Shown here: positions 1-13,444 of the stretch, piece after piece
Position numbering within the stretch: position 1 is the stretch's first letter
Layout: the number at the start of each line of letters is the position of its first letter
Origin: Liolophura sinensis
Taxonomy: Eukaryota > Mollusca > Polyplacophora > Chitonida > Chitonidae
NCBI RefSeq assembly: GCF_032854445.1
Contig: NC_088295.1
Location: forward strand, 84,118,644 to 84,182,643
Reading direction: 5' to 3'
Length of the DNA: 64,000 nucleotides
Position numbers and translations under genes: made by a program
Notes under the pieces: model-generated
What the model was told of the DNA's origin: nothing
What the model saw: only the letters and a program-made list of their open reading frames with translations
Database searches by the model: none

Positions 1-3000
1 TCACATTATGTGCAAAGCCTTCAAGTGGAGGACTTACTATCGGTTCGTATTTCGTATCTCAGTATTATTCAGCAAACGGTTCTATCTCCACACGATCAAA
101 ACAGTAAGGCCTATGTTGAAGGGATACATGTAGATTTGGGGTGTTTTGAACATTAGCCAACTTCAAGGCTTTTCACCAGGAGAGCCTAGCATGTGCTCTT
201 CTCTACGGGTTATCGGTCGGATCAAATAGCTGGTATCTCCATCTGAATCAGGTGTGAAGGAACAGATTGTAAACACTTGTTTCTATCAACATAGCATATG
301 CCTTTCCGGTGTTGCTGCTTTCGGTAAGGCAAGAAAATCTTGGCCGCAAGCCCTAGTGGCTTTTAGTTTGTCATCGTTGAGTAACCGATCTTTCCTTTAA
401 TGTTGTTGTCAGAATACCTCTGCATGATTCTGTTTGCTTCTTTGTCTCGGACTGAACGTACCTTTTAACATTTATTCTGTGGTATTCCCACGGTATCTCC
501 TTGTACAGGTTCACCATAATGCCGATATATTTATAGTGGTGCCTCACTCTAGTCATAACTATGACCCGGCTCGACCTTTAACCCGAGTTTCATAGGCGAC
601 TGACAAGGGTCCTGAATAATGTATCGTTTCTCTTGAATTTGACATTGCGCACTTCCTGTTTGCACTTTGTATAGAAACAGTTTACTTAAAGCCAGACAAT
701 CTTCTCTGGATCCACAATTCTTTGGTAGTATCTTCATCTGGTGTTTAGACAGAAATGTCGATCAGTATTAGTGGTGATGCGCGTGTTCAAAAGAGATTCA
801 ATCAGCTCTTGAGATAAGGCTTAAACTTAGCCAAGCTTACACAACGTTTGATTACGACTGTAAATACCTAACAGGCAAGTCCATTTGAAATTGATCGAAG
901 AGCCGTTTTCAGTTAGCTTGCTAATTAAATAAACTAAATAAAAAGTGGAATAACGGGCACATCGGAATTAAGAGTTATGTGTTGAAAAGGTACTTGTTAA
1001 ATTGTGCCCACCAAGTTACAAATTCACGCTAAACAGACTTTGGAATTTTCGTTCGTTTTTAAATCATAAAAAAGACATTTAAAACTACAAGATTTTTTAC
1101 TATGTTCATAAATGCCAGTTTTGAGTGGTGTTAGTGGTTTAGTTAGATTTGGTGTTATTTCGCGAAGTGTGGATAGTATGACACGTTTTTAACATTTGAC
1201 ATCGCCTGTAAGCCGGTCTATATTGATATTAAGAATAAGATATTGCAGAAGGTAGCCAATTGGTCAATTGAGTTTAACCTTGAAAATTATTGTCTGATAA
1301 CTTCCTGGACATTTTAGCACCGAAATAGCCCTCAGATGGTTGATTAGGTGTATAATGTGTGTCATCCGGCTGGACATTTGGTGTTTCCATAGACATGGTC
1401 TACAAATAAACTGAGAGACCTATCATTTAGCCAGATAAAACATGGCATCATACCGCGGGTGTTAAGCAATGCAGAGTTCTCTGTACACCAAAATAGAAAG
1501 GTCAGACAGTCACCAATGTTTTGTATGGAACTTTTAGTCCGGTAAATCTATTCGCATTGATGTTTGTGATGGGAGAAGTGTTCAGCGCTGTCACCAATGG
1601 CGGTACAAATTGAAACGTTTTCTTTTCATGATTCACGGGGTTTAATATGGCGTGGAAGTTGTCCTAGAAGGTTGTTCTGGTTATTCTTAAGACACGGCGG
1701 CAAGGAGCCTGTTGTTACGCATGATACAGCGGAAAGCAATTATCGTTCCAGGATAGATATCACTAAGTTTGAATTAAGAGGTGCCGATCCACTTGGTTTA
1801 TGAACATCTCCAGCTGATTACTGGTCAGATAAACGGATACAGAACACCCACAGGCCTTGAAAGCTTTAGGCATAATTATGATTTACCGTTGCATCCAGTG
1901 GGAGGTTTCTTTGCCGAGACGCTGTTAGATATAACGGTACATTATTGGACGGATAGCTACATTATCCTTTCTTCATAATCGACGACCTGCAGATCATCTG
2001 CTGATCAATTTCTTCTATGGAAATATGGAGTTAATGTTCCCAGTGAAGTCGTAGAGGCAACTTATCTAATTTGAGTGGGGTGTTCAGTTTGACTCCGGTC
2101 GAGACCAGTTATCCCGCAGCCGTCTGGCGTTTTGTACACTGGAGACACAGCTCCGATGTCCCTATCCCTGAGGGCCAAACACTTCGCCTATCAATAATCC
2201 ATCACATTTCTTTCCTTAGATACCCATCTACTTACTAAAGCCTTCATTTATCCGGTGTCATGGGATAAGAAGTTTTGTGATCAATAAAAAACTTTAGTTT
2301 GAGTTCAGCTAACAGGAACCAAAGGATAAAAATAATGGAACTGGACGCGTTATATATTGCCTTGTGGCGTTTATAACTATCAAATATCCTCATGGAAAAA
2401 CCGGGTAATGTAATAAACTATTTGTACCCACCAGAGTGTAACGTCTGCCACGAGTCTAGGAAATTCTTTTCTGCAATTGTCAGCTGAGCCGTTTACAGAG
2501 AAATACACTGGGGTTGATCCTCTTCGTCAAACCATGGTTTATTCCATTATTTTCGATTTTAGATTTTTTTAGCGAACACTTCTACTTGTTTTAAGAAAGC
2601 CATTTTTGCATTCAGGACAAAGACGAATTTCTTAACGTAAGCTTTTTTTTTGCTTTGATCAACAATAAGTTTGTTCTTGGGAAAACTGACTATGTGGAGG
2701 AGAAGGGAAGGAGCTAGTTCATGTCTCTGATTTAAGGAGTACCGGATATGTATAGAAATAGAGCCACCGTCATTAGCTTTAGACAGCGGAAAGAGCTATT
2801 GGTACATCTTATTTTGACTTACATTTCTACAAGGATGACCATGAATCATGATGCACAAATGTAAAGCGAAAGAAATGATTAAATAAATACTTTTCATTTA
2901 TTCGAAATCATTATAGTCATTTTTATAGATGAAATAAGACGAAGCCCAGGCTCAATCACCGAACTTTTATCGTGCAGGTACCTCCTGATAGTGAAAACCT

Positions 3001-6000
3001 CAGGAGAATCAGCGAGAGAGGGATTCGATCTTGGATCTTCACTGCTGCGGACGAACAGGATAGTTGCGTTTTGGCCACGTTAATCGGCGAGATCCTGCTT
3101 AATTTTGCTGTGGCCCCTCGGACACGGAAATGACCCAATGCGTCCTTGAAATTATTGTCTTTTATGAAGGTTGATAGCTGAACCCTCAGTCATTTGGGCC
3201 AGGAACAATGTTTATAACTGACACTTTACGGGGACAATACACTTATGACACCTGACAGTGTAACTGTATAACAGGAGGTAAGTCGTGAGCTTCGGAGTCA
3301 GTCTCAAAACTGCCAACTGTTGACCATCGTGTTGTTTTGTCCGTAAACAACCTCTGGGTTTTGTTTTGACTAATTGGTCAGAAGTAGGGACAATAGACTG
3401 ACGGTTGAAAACAAATGACTGATCCTTATTTTGGCAGCACGACCCCTGCAACTTTGGCAAATGTAGACTAGCTGTGAACAAAATCAGTTTGATTGATTCC
3501 CAGAATGTGTGCAGCAGTCGTACACTTCCAGACTGGGTGAAGCACGCAGGCGAAGCAGCGGTAGAAGCCAGCAGGGGAAAGGTACTTCAAGTGCATGTTC
3601 ACTTGGATCCGCCTGTGGAACGTGTCCTAGTTGCTTAGGGAAGGCAACAGCCACCCACTTTGTATTAACTATTTCCGTCTTTCCTTTTCACTTTTTTACC
3701 TGCTCAGTTTACAACGGTCTGCAGTTTTCATACAAACATTTGTTTGTAGAGCCAAACCAGTGAGATGGGCGCAGTTCATATCAATGTTGAATACCACTTG
3801 TGGTATTCCATATCCCTTCGGAATTTAAGCCATCAGCTCCCAAATTTTATATTTTACTTTTCATGTAAAGAGAAATCAAAAATTGAAAATAGGCTGTGAA
3901 TTTTCAATTTATTTGATAACTTTACGGATACTTTTAATTTCATAAAATGGTTGAAAGTCCATTAACAAACCAGACTGAATCTCTCGCCACGTGATGATAT
4001 CTCTGATAAGCTTTGCAGAGAAAATGATCTGTGCTCCATATGGATCATGTCGCATACTCTCACTCTCACATTGATTCTCACACTGCGGTGAAAAGGCTGT
4101 ACAGCAAAGACAAAGTCTGGATAGAAGGTAATGCTGAAACGCAATCAATACAACACAGCAGAATTAGACATGCAGAAAGTAATGAATTCTGGGCAAGGTA
4201 CATGTATCTAACCAAAAGTAAACACAACCTATACAGCGCGGAACATCAACGCTGTTCAAGGGAGTGCTGATGTATGTTCGAGTTATGTAATAATTAAGTG
4301 GGAAATTTACTTCTTCTGTCAGTGTTATGTTAGTTCTCATGTAGTTACGACCATGCCAAGTTGTGCACAAGAAGGTGAATCAATATCCGCACTGTTCCAT
4401 AACACCGATTTCAATTGATATCATCGGATAAATACACCAATCATGATGTATAAAAGATCTGATATTGTAACCTATCGCTGTACGCCGATTCAATTTACAC
4501 TTAGAGGGAGTACACACATCGAAATGCTATACAACCCCAGTAACTTTTCCTTAGCATAATTTAACAGTACTTCAGAAACTTTCTGAATTTACGTAAATTA
4601 AGCGAGATATCTTTTACCGCGGAATGGCAGCTCTGCTTTAAGCCTGACTGACCTTTCTTCTGCTGCAATACATGAGTACTACTTTGCCAGTTTGCAAACA
4701 AATCGTCATCGAAAAAGCAGGAATGAACGGAACACTACGGTGCTTGGGTACGAATTAGGTTAGACAGGGAAAGTTCCCCTTTGAGCTTTGGAACTCCGCA
4801 GTTCATTTAGTGTAAAATTTGTTGCAGCGGAATTAGGTCTTTGCTGAATCTTCTGATGAATTCTTTTGTTGTATGACGTGTTGGAACACGGCTATAAATT
4901 TTAACGTAATTGTTTTACGGAAATGAAAAAAATATTGTCGGATTTTTCTCTGGAATAAAAGACGATTTAGAAGAAAATTCAAAAGGCTACCATTTGCTCA
5001 CCACTCAGCTTCTAAAGGCTTTCACTGTATAAATTTTACACAAAGCAATTTTGAATTTTAAACCATCACGTTTTTGCAATAAGATCCATAGTGGTTATCT
5101 TCTTTGCCATCGTTCCTACTTCAAAAGTACTCCACACATATTCCAAAGTTGCGCCAGGTAGGAACCTTAAGGGATGAATGATTAAGGCTAAGCACCACCT
5201 CGGCATTCTTGCAGCCAAATCCTGGCGAATGTGTTAAGAAGGATCGGTCACTAAATACGCCAAGTATTGTTCACCTTGTAAGCCGACATCGCCTGCCGGC
5301 TGATTTCAACACCGGTAACTGCTTTCATTATTCTGGCTGATCGGCTGGCTGTCACGCAGTGGGCTATTTCTCAGTTGTAGTTTCCTTATTATTTACCACT
5401 GGCTTCATTTCTGACAAACTCTGCTTTTAAAAATTAACCGGAACAAAAGATACTGGACACTCCAGATTTTGGCAAGCTGTCTGTTCTCTCCCGTTTATCT
5501 TTCTGTTCTACGGACGTGAATAATAAATAAGGCCTTTTAACGGTCTCATAAGCCGTGATAGCTACAGGCGGGAGATGTGTAAATGTGAAAGAATCTCCAC
5601 TTTTTTGCTGTATAAGCCCTTTTTGGAGTAGGATTTTGTGGCATCGCACGCCCTTTGGCTGCCGTCTAGGTCTGTTTTTCTAGACTCCACTGATGGCATT
5701 GTTTGTTTATTATGTGCTTTAAACCACGAGAAGCCATGTGCCTTCTCCTGATGCTTCTGTCACTGGCGCCTCGATTAGACACGCTACACCTGGTTGATGT
5801 CTACCGATTAACTCATACCATTCACCTTCATGGTTTGAACTGAAAATATTTACTTCCTGGCAGTGCCGTCCTTTTTGTTACCCCTTGTAGCAATTGTTTT
5901 CTTCACCAACAAAAAGCTTTGTCACATGCCTTTTCCTTTGGGAATGTAATTGAATGGAGTATAGAGTCCATCCAAGGTCCATAGTTCCGTCCAGTCAGAC

Positions 6001-6430
6001 CTTATTTTAATATGCAAGGTGAATGAATTGCACTTTTACATGTTCAAAAGTTATGGAATCGACCCCTCTCTGAATGAAACATATATCTGACTGGAGAACA
6101 ATACCTTTGCTCTTTTCACTGGAGACATGTACAGCGACATATAAGTTTACGTTGTTATTTACCGAGGTCTTGATAACTGGTAATAATCTCTCCTCCAAAC
6201 AAAGACTAGAAGTGAGATAAGAAAGTTTCATTCCTCTTTCTAAATAATAGTTTATCTGTCAAATCTCAAAGTTAATATCGCCATGATAGGACTGAAATAT
6301 TGACGACGTAAGCCATAACCACCTACTCAAAGAAATTCATCTATCTGTAGAGTTTCTAATGCATGTAATTTATGGGTCGATGTCACAATTTTCCTAACAC
6401 CAGGACACTAGTCCTGGTTATATTACGTAA
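1..6430. other. Intergenic, no supported gene
   Basis: I see no convincing gene here. The open frames are short (under 90 codons), most begin with GTG, TTG or CTG rather than ATG, and none shows a recognisable domain. The best-placed ATG is at 1597 (context ACCAATGG, 68 codons), but its product is unfamiliar and its frame closes without a usable splice donor. Around 2980-3130 the minus strand carries a B-box-like GATCGAATCCC, possibly a worn tRNA-derived repeat. Regulatory DNA or noncoding exons could be present and would not be visible by eye. Confidence 0.6.
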
Positions 6431-6914
6431 TTTGGTGTTACTTGCAGGGGGCAATCTAAACCATTGCACAGTATACTGTCACCTTAATATTACAAGATCA
6501 GATAAACCTAAATCTTACAAACGACAAACAAGGGACTATAAATCATCAAACCTTGAACAACTACAGTGCCTTTCGCAATGCACCCCTTGCAATATAGTGA
6601 TAGATATTTTTGACAATATTAATGATAAAGTGTATGCCTGGAGTAATTTATTTCTATCATGTTGTGCCGAGGTCATACCCAACAAGGTAGTAACTATAAG
6701 GCCTGGAGATAAACCGTGGACCAATGATGTCCTTCGTAAATTCCGAATTAGAAACAGATGTTAGAAAAAATTTAAAAGAACACAATCTAAGATGGACCAT
6801 TTTCACTACTAAATGGTTAGACGTGAAACAACTATAGCTAAAAATAACGCCATCAAACGATACGCCGAAAATACTAAACTAAAACTGTCTAACCCCAAGC
6901 TCGATAACCCCAAG

Positions 6915-6925
6915 CCCTGTTGGGA
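6915..6925 (+). repeat. Left target-site duplication of the SINE in the LINE
   Basis: CCCTGTTGGGA here is repeated exactly at 7182-7192 on the far side of the SINE. The host sequence on both sides belongs to the LINE. Confidence 0.85.
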
Positions 6926-7181
6926 TTTTTTTTTTTGATAGGTGTTTCACGCCGTAGTCAAGAATATTTAACTTATACGATGGCGGCCAGCATTATGGTG
7001 GGCGGAAACCGGGCAGAGCCCGGGGGAAACCCACGACCATCCACAGGTTGCTGGCAGACCTTCCCAAATACGACCGGAGAGGAAGCCAGCATGAGCTGGA
7101 CTTGACCTCACAGCGACCGCATTGGCGAGAGACTCCTGGGTCATTAGCTCTAGCGCGCTAACCAAATGAGCCACGGAGGCC
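6926..7181 (-). mobile_element. tRNA-derived SINE (family A), inserted in the LINE
   Basis: This is a full-length-looking SINE in minus orientation. The tRNA-like head lies at the right (GGCCTCCGTGGCTCATTTGG on the minus strand), followed by a body that reads GTTTCC..CCCACCATAATGCTGGCC, and an A-rich tail at the left seen as a T run at 6926-6936. It is bracketed by an 11-bp direct repeat CCCTGTTGGGA at 6915-6925 and 7182-7192, the target-site duplication expected from LINE-assisted insertion. Such elements are copied from RNA polymerase III transcripts by a partner LINE. It interrupts the LINE between its endonuclease and reverse-transcriptase parts, so it is the younger insertion. Open frames across it are by-products. 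Confidence 0.9.
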
Positions 7182-9012
7182 CCCTGTTGGGAATTGATGA
7201 AGTCTGTCTTAGGATGAAAACCCAGATCTATCACCCCAATCCTTGTTAATGGTGTAAATACTACCAACGACAAGGACAAGTCAAATTAGTTTTGTAAACT
7301 ATTTGCATCTTCTTCCACAAAAGCACAACATCTTACTCCACATTACCACCATTGTGATATATGACGCAATCAAGAAAACGGTCATCTCCAAACCAGTCAA
7401 AGAGAAATTGTTTCCCTTCTAAAGCGCTTAAAAGTTGAAAAAGCCACCACATTTCTAATTTCATGTTAATAAATCCCGAGTGTATTTCATTATTCTTATG
7501 CAAGTTGTTCAACGACTTTAACGTCCACCGGTACCTTTCCTTCTGTCAGGAAGTTATCTTGTTTATGTCCTGTTTTTAAAAAAGAGGAACTAAATCTTCT
7601 CCAACTACATACCAATTTCTTTACTCTCCGGTCTTTCTAAGATCTTTGGAAATATCGTAAACAAACCTTTGTATGAATAGTGTACATCAAATAACTTGCT
7701 TATTTCTGAAAATTTTGAGTTTATAGAAAATGATTCCACTGCCTGTCAGCTAACCCAAATTGTTCACAACATTTATATAAATCTAGGCAAAGGCAATGAT
7801 GTCTTTTTAGATGTTAGTAAGGCGTTTGACACAGTGTGGCACGAATTGTTTTTATTTAAACTTCGTTAGCTAGGAGCTGATGGGTCTCTGTTGAAATGGA
7901 TTCAGAGTTATATCTCTAATAGACTTATTCAAGAATGCTTAAATGGAAGATTTTCTGAAGAACACCGTATTAGCTCTGGAGTTCCACAAGGATCTGTTTT
8001 AGGACCCTTACTCTTCTTAATATTTCTAAATGTAATAATGGTGAATTTAAGATAAACATTTTTGCAGATGACACATAATTGTATGAACCTATTAAAGATG
8101 TGACTTTGTCAGAAGAAAAAATCAATAAGGACCTCCAGCGCTTAACTTTGTGGGCAAGTCAATGGTTGGTTACCTTTAATGCACCAAATCTATGTTCTTG
8201 TTGATCTCTCTGAAGAGAAATACGTCTTATCCCAAACTGTATCTGGGTGACACTGAGGTGAGGCGCGTTGGGTCCCATAAACATCTTCGCGTTACACTGC
8301 AGGAAAATGGCAAATGCGACTATCATATGAATGACGTTATTTGCAGAAGCAATAAACAAACTGTACCTCATGGCTAGAGTAAAACGGACTATTAGTGGAA
8401 AATGTTTGATTAATTTATAACTTAGTACTGTTAGATCTACGTTAACATATGCAGATTAATATTTCATAATTGCAGTGCAAATGTTAGGCAAAGATTAGAA
8501 AAAGTATAACGCAGAGCTGCTACAATTTATGCTAGTGCTCTTCGTACACTGCTTTTTGACAGTCTTTGTGACTGTCCCGCTTTCGCCGCTCCAAGAAAGC
8601 GCGTGCTTCTGAGTATCGCAAAACTATTGTGTCCAGGTGTACACTATGCTATTTTCATAGCTGATAAAGCTAGCGTACAACATTTGTGGAAAACTTGTCT
8701 TCTTGGGTCCAACGACTTGGGTCAAATCGCTGAAAATCTGCTTTTGTGTAAAATGGTTCATAACTACATCCTGGACACACGCGAATTCAGCCAGTAAGTT
8801 CATGGGAACACACCTGTTATGATGCTCTGTAAAGGATTATATATGTGTGAGGCATGGTTCCCTTATATGACCCATCATCCTGCGTAAATCTTTTATGTAA
8901 TTCCTGTCTGTAAACACTTGTATCTGTAATCTGTTTTGTTGAGGAGAAACCCTAGGGGCCAATGGCCTTGGACATTCATCCCGAAATAACTAGAGCATTA
9001 AATTAAATTAAC

Positions 9013-10667
9013 ATCTTGAGGGAATCGCCATGGTGTCGACAGTCATGATGACAGAATATAGCCTACACATCGCTAACGTTAATCGACAGTTCCCATCATG
9101 CAGCATTATGATACGACAACGTCTGGGACTGTAATGTTTCCGGTCATTTCGAACAATATCACCGGGCCATGGCTAGTCGTCATCGAGGTTCAACCACGCT
9201 CGCGCATGTGTAAAGTATTTGTAAAGACATTTAAACTTCTGTTAATAACACTTATGTATTAGTCTTCTCCGTCGATTTCTCTACTGGACATTTCCGTCCG
9301 GTCAAATGTGGCGACAATGGTAATCGTGAATACCTGCCTACATGGTGAAGACCATGTGACCCGAACACCTCCCTTCTATGCGCTGCTGTCTCAAGCCAGT
9401 ACACAGCTGTTGGCGAATCTGCCCTTCTAACTGCCCATTTGAACGCCAAATGGCCGAATTATACAGCATGTAGGAGACATTTGTTTAGGACGGATTCTAT
9501 CTGATTCGTGAGATGAAAGCCACTAAGTTGTGCAGAATAGCAATACTTGGTGACATGGCCACCATTTACATGCGGTCATGCCCGGACCATATGTCGTGAG
9601 ATTCGGATTAAATTACGTGTTGAGACAAGATATCCATAAAGATAAATTTCGTTCAACAGGAGATGATCGTGTCTCCATATAAAAGCACACAGGTGCGTTA
9701 GAGCGATGACAAGTGTCATTGAGTCTAAGTATTTATAGGAACGAACTGAGATGAGATACATTCTACTCTTTGTGCTACGATATACTGTTCAGTTAAGATG
9801 CATTTCATTAGTTTCTTTATTTAGCAGATTGGTGTTAGTACCATGCTTAGGAATTTTTCACTTCTGTGATAGCTGTTAGGTTTATGGTTGGAAGAAACTG
9901 GAGTAAACAACCGTCCTGTGCCTGTACCTGTATATATATATATAGGTACACATTCCTATTTACAAATCAAACACCCATTTCCCCATCTGAAAGAGTCATT
10001 GAAAAGCAGCCAGCATAAATTTAAGAAAAGACATTTCTGTGATGAAATAATACTGAACCAACCATGCAGTTTTTGAATCCGGAAGGGTGCATTTTTGTGG
10101 AAACCAGGGTTATAACCTCTTTGAAAGAAACCGCGTTCTGCATATTCCTTTCACCATATTACACCATAACTCGATTTGATTCTGTGTATAGGTATTTTCC
10201 ATGAGTACACTCACACTGGAATTGTGCCGTGAATGTAGCGTTGCTAATGGCTCCACTCCGGAAGTCCTTTGTGCTGTGAAATATGCCTTTCTTATCGTGC
10301 GATGTTTCGGGCGGCCAGAACACATTTAGCTGTGGGTTAGACGTGTGGTAATCAGCTTTAATAGCTGGCTATATGTGTATGAATCATTGTTTGAGAAAGA
10401 CACTGTCGATTATAGTTTTTGTGATTCCGAAACGCGCTGGCCAGCGGCCGTTAAATTCCATTGAAAGCATTTCCTGGCATGGTGAGCGGGTGGTTCAGCT
10501 TTAAGTCAGTAAATTGGACCCTACGGTATAAATTAGGAGAGTTGTTCTATACACTGCCTTAGAATAGCCCCATGGAGAACACATCTGAATACAAAAAAAG
10601 CAAAAAACACGCCATGAAAATGAATTCAAGGATACACATACAACAAAAAACGAATGTTGTAATTTGT
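9013..10667. other. Intergenic, no supported gene
   Basis: Nothing gene-like was recognised. There is a short TA microsatellite near 9930-9945. Open frames are short, and none has a family signature. Confidence 0.55.
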
Positions 10668-10679
10668 TCCATCCATAAA

Positions 10680-10945
10680 TTTATTTATTTATTTGATTGG
10701 TGTTTTACGCCGTACTCAAGAATATTTCACTTATACGACGGCGGCCAGCATTATGGTGGGAGGAAACCGGGCAGAGCCCGGGGAAACCCACAACCTTCCG
10801 CAGGTTGCTGACAGACCTTCCCGGGTACGGCCAGAGAGGAAGCCAGCATGAGCTGGACTTGAACTCACAGCGACCGCATTGGTGAGAGGCTTCTGGGTCA
10901 TTACGCTGCGCTAGCGCGCTAACCGACTGAGCCACGGAGGCCCCC
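10680..10945 (-). mobile_element. tRNA-derived SINE (family A), near-intact copy
   Basis: This is the best-preserved family A copy in the window. On the minus strand it starts with a tRNA-like head: an A box within TGGCTCAGTCGGTTAGCGCG and a B-box-like GAGTTCAAGTC. The body includes GGGCTCTGCCCGG and CCACCATAATGCTGGCCGCC, and the end is CACCAATCAAATAAATAAA. A 12-bp target-site duplication TCCATCCATAAA flanks it at 10668-10679 and 10946-10957. It can serve as the local reference for the truncated relatives listed below. Confidence 0.92.
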
Positions 10946-10957
10946 TCCATCCATAAA

Positions 10958-13200
10958 ACATAACTAAATCATTTCACCTGATCATTATAAGAAAGTAATA
11001 TGTGTCTTTTTGGTTTGTCAAAAGCATATTGTATATGCCACTGACGTTGCAATGACGTAAGTAGTTTTGAAATAATAACTACATCTATGTATATATTGGA
11101 CACGTATTTACATGTACATGTAAGCTTCCATGTTCCATCATTTGCAAAGTCAAAAGAATTTTCCAATTTTCCGCACCGTAGCTAGAGACTCAGGATTTTC
11201 GGCCAAACTCGATCGATACTTTTACTACAATGGGATAATGATCACGTTTTGTTAAATTGTGACATGACCTTGTTTCAAATTGCAATTTTATGCACAAAAA
11301 TCTGTAACTAATCATGCACGTTTTGCTTTTACTACAGAATTCAATTTGTAATCTGTTTCAAAACATACAGCCTGGTTTTTGTTCTGAGAAGATTATTTGA
11401 ATGTAAATGCTGACCTACTTTAAATCTTACAGATCTGGTTTAATTCGAAACGATCCTTCCAGCAGAATGCTGGCCGTGTAGTATTAGTGAAACATTCTTA
11501 ACTGAAGACTTCGTAAATTTCCAATCAGATAGATAAGTAAAAAACCTAATAGCGGTATAGAGCTCACTTGTTAAACACAATGATTGTCACTTACTTGATA
11601 AGCCTTTGCCTGAACAATGAACATGTAGTCGTCTTGTACTCTGAACATATTCCTTACGCAAGGTCATACTATAGCTTATGTACCAGAGCTTATGTACCGG
11701 GGGCTTATGTACCGGGGCTTATGTACCAGAGCTAATGTACCAGGGATTATGTACCAGAGATTATGTACCAGAGCTTATGCATTACAATAATACCTTTGCT
11801 TAAGCATCCTCTTATTTTATCACCAGAAATAGAGAAATAGTCTGTATATATTGCTGTGTATCAGCAATTTAGTGGACATTGTGAATTTAGTCATCATACC
11901 GACGTTGTTTCTAAAGTAATAGTACCTTATATATGTAATGAAGCAATGTAATCGTGAATCTCTTTGCTATGGGCTATACTCGGTATATTGTGTGGTACAA
12001 GCAATTCATTAATGTGTACCGTGAATCTATAGGCCATATTAACATTATAACATAACACAAATTTACAATGCTTTTAGTGTCCAATTTTAGTGTTTGTCAA
12101 GTAAATATCATTTTTCTCTATTTTGTTGACACTGGTGGTCGTTAGTATTAACGAACTGACATGATTTAAGTGTGGCATACTAGTGATTTCAAGCGCAGAC
12201 TAATAGGTCTAATTGGCGCGGGGGTAGAGCCTCAGGACGACGACAGCAATGTTAGTGATGTAGTGCGTCGGACGTGAACCGGAATATGCCCGATTGCATA
12301 TGAAAGCGGCGGCTAGACACGAGCTGACAATTCACAGGAAACTATTACCAGTGTTTTACTCCATACTCCATCTTCATTAGCAAGTTGATGGCAAAGACCG
12401 TGTTCCGGTACCATTAAGAGTATTAGAACCGGTCAGAGGTGAAATTGAATTATTATCACCTTCCCTTTATTCCCATTCTTCATTTTGGAATATTTCTGTA
12501 GGCTAAATATGAAAACAAATTTAATTTTTTTTTATAAAATGAGGCTATAACGGCGGATGGCCGCCGAACTGAGATGCGGAGTTAATGCAAGAGCGTCATT
12601 ACTTTGCAAACTCTGTACTCGAAGCCTTATACCATTCATTGTCTGACTCAGTGAATTTGAATTATAGACTTGCGGTCTTTAGTTGTAGGCATAAAACTCA
12701 TGTGAGTTGGATGAGTTTCTCGGCCATTCTCAGCCTTAATTTCAAGGCGTCCCAAATGCATGTTTGTATATAGGTGCGCTATGTATTCTCAGATTTTATC
12801 ACAAGACAGCCCACGTGCGTACATTGTGTGTGCTATTCATTTTCAGCCTTTATCTCAAGACACATATTTGCAGTTCACGCTTTAAAAGTTTCCAGTTTTT
12901 TGTTTTGAGATAGCCAACATATCTCAGTGTGCATTACAAATGCATTTGTAGTCTTCACCTTATGGTGGTTTGTTTTTATTGTGTGAATCTGCCAAGTCGC
13001 CTAATTCTGATTCCAGTTGGGAGTACACCAGCTTTATGTAATTAAATGGCGTATAACTGACGGGTAAATTTAGACAGATTACATCAATCACCTGTTACAC
13101 TCGATCATGATGAACAGTTCAACCCAGCAGTATTCCAGGAATGTTGATGGGACATCAGCGTGAAGAAAGTTTTCACAGGTTAATGACTACATAATGCATA
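10958..13200. other. Intergenic, no supported gene
   Basis: Apart from a short tandem array at 11672-11780, I see no structure. The open frames are short and unfamiliar. The final 200 bases before the candidate gene at 13.4 kb may hold distal regulatory DNA. Confidence 0.5.
11672..11780 (+). repeat. Short tandem array, unit about 15-16 bp
   Basis: About seven imperfect copies of GAGCTTATGTACCAG are seen. Variants carry GGGG in place of AGAG or GATT in place of GCTT. It is a noncoding minisatellite with no open frame. Confidence 0.85.
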
Positions 13201-13217
13201 AACTGTTCATTTGTAAA

Positions 13218-13298
13218 CACGTGATTTTATACCTTTGTTTACATGTTTTCCAAACGCCCTTGACGTAACAACACACGCTGCACTCAGAGGTATAAAAG
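13218..13298 (+). promoter_or_regulatory. Candidate RNA polymerase II promoter: E-box, CRE, TATA box
   Basis: In order: a CACGTG E-box at 13218-13223, a cAMP-response-type TGACGTAA at 13261-13268, and a TATAAAAG TATA box at 13291-13298. The CRE to TATA distance of about 25-30 bases is typical of inducible promoters, and transcription would start near 13320. An ATG opens 91 codons at 13445. Each motif can occur by chance; the ordered set in front of an ATG-initiated frame is what makes it worth listing. Confidence 0.55.
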
Positions 13299-13444
13299 AG
13301 TTTCACATTCACACCTTTGGTATAACATTCGCTGCGAAAACTAGTGGTTTTTGTAAGAAGAAAGAAAGAAAGGAAGAAAGACGTGTTCGTGTGACTCGTA
13401 AATGTGATTGTTAGTGTTGCTTCCTCCCCACTCTGAACATTAGT

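Larger units (their letters stand above)
6435..9012 (+). mobile_element. Decayed Jockey/CR1-like non-LTR retrotransposon (LINE)
   Basis: This is a dead LINE that once encoded an endonuclease and a reverse transcriptase. From about 6440 the frame reads like the C-terminal part of an endonuclease domain plus linker, including VTIRPGDKPW and RKFRIRNRC near 6690-6760. After an inserted SINE (6926-7181), reverse-transcriptase motifs follow: DVFLDVSKAFDTVWH near 7797-7842, SGVPQGSVLGPLLFLI near 7975-8022, and in another frame FADD at 8061-8072. Stop codons interrupt the domain (for example in the reading near 7869 and directly after FADDT) and at least one frameshift separates the PQG motif from FADD, so no active enzyme is made. 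The 3' end is probably the AAATTAAATTAA-like tail near 9000-9011. The 5' half of the endonuclease is missing, which suggests 5' truncation. Assignment to the Jockey/CR1 group rests on motif spacing; the exact clade is unsure. Confidence 0.8.

Noticed and set aside
371-737. Consecutive minus-strand frames as a decayed transposon gene
   Set aside because: Two abutting short frames, but no motif I can recognise and no repeat partner in the window.
1597-1978. Two overlapping plus-strand frames as a frameshifted gene
   Set aside because: The first has a good ATG context, but neither product resembles a family and the second starts at GTG.
2956-3138. tRNA-like B box GATCGAATCCC on the minus strand as a SINE
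   Set aside because: No convincing A box, tail or target duplication, and no second copy in the window.
10572-10950. Open frames over the family A SINE at 10.7 kb (and similar ones at 7.0, 19.9 and 26.7 kb)
   Set aside because: They translate the SINE body and tail; the same peptides recur at each SINE copy.
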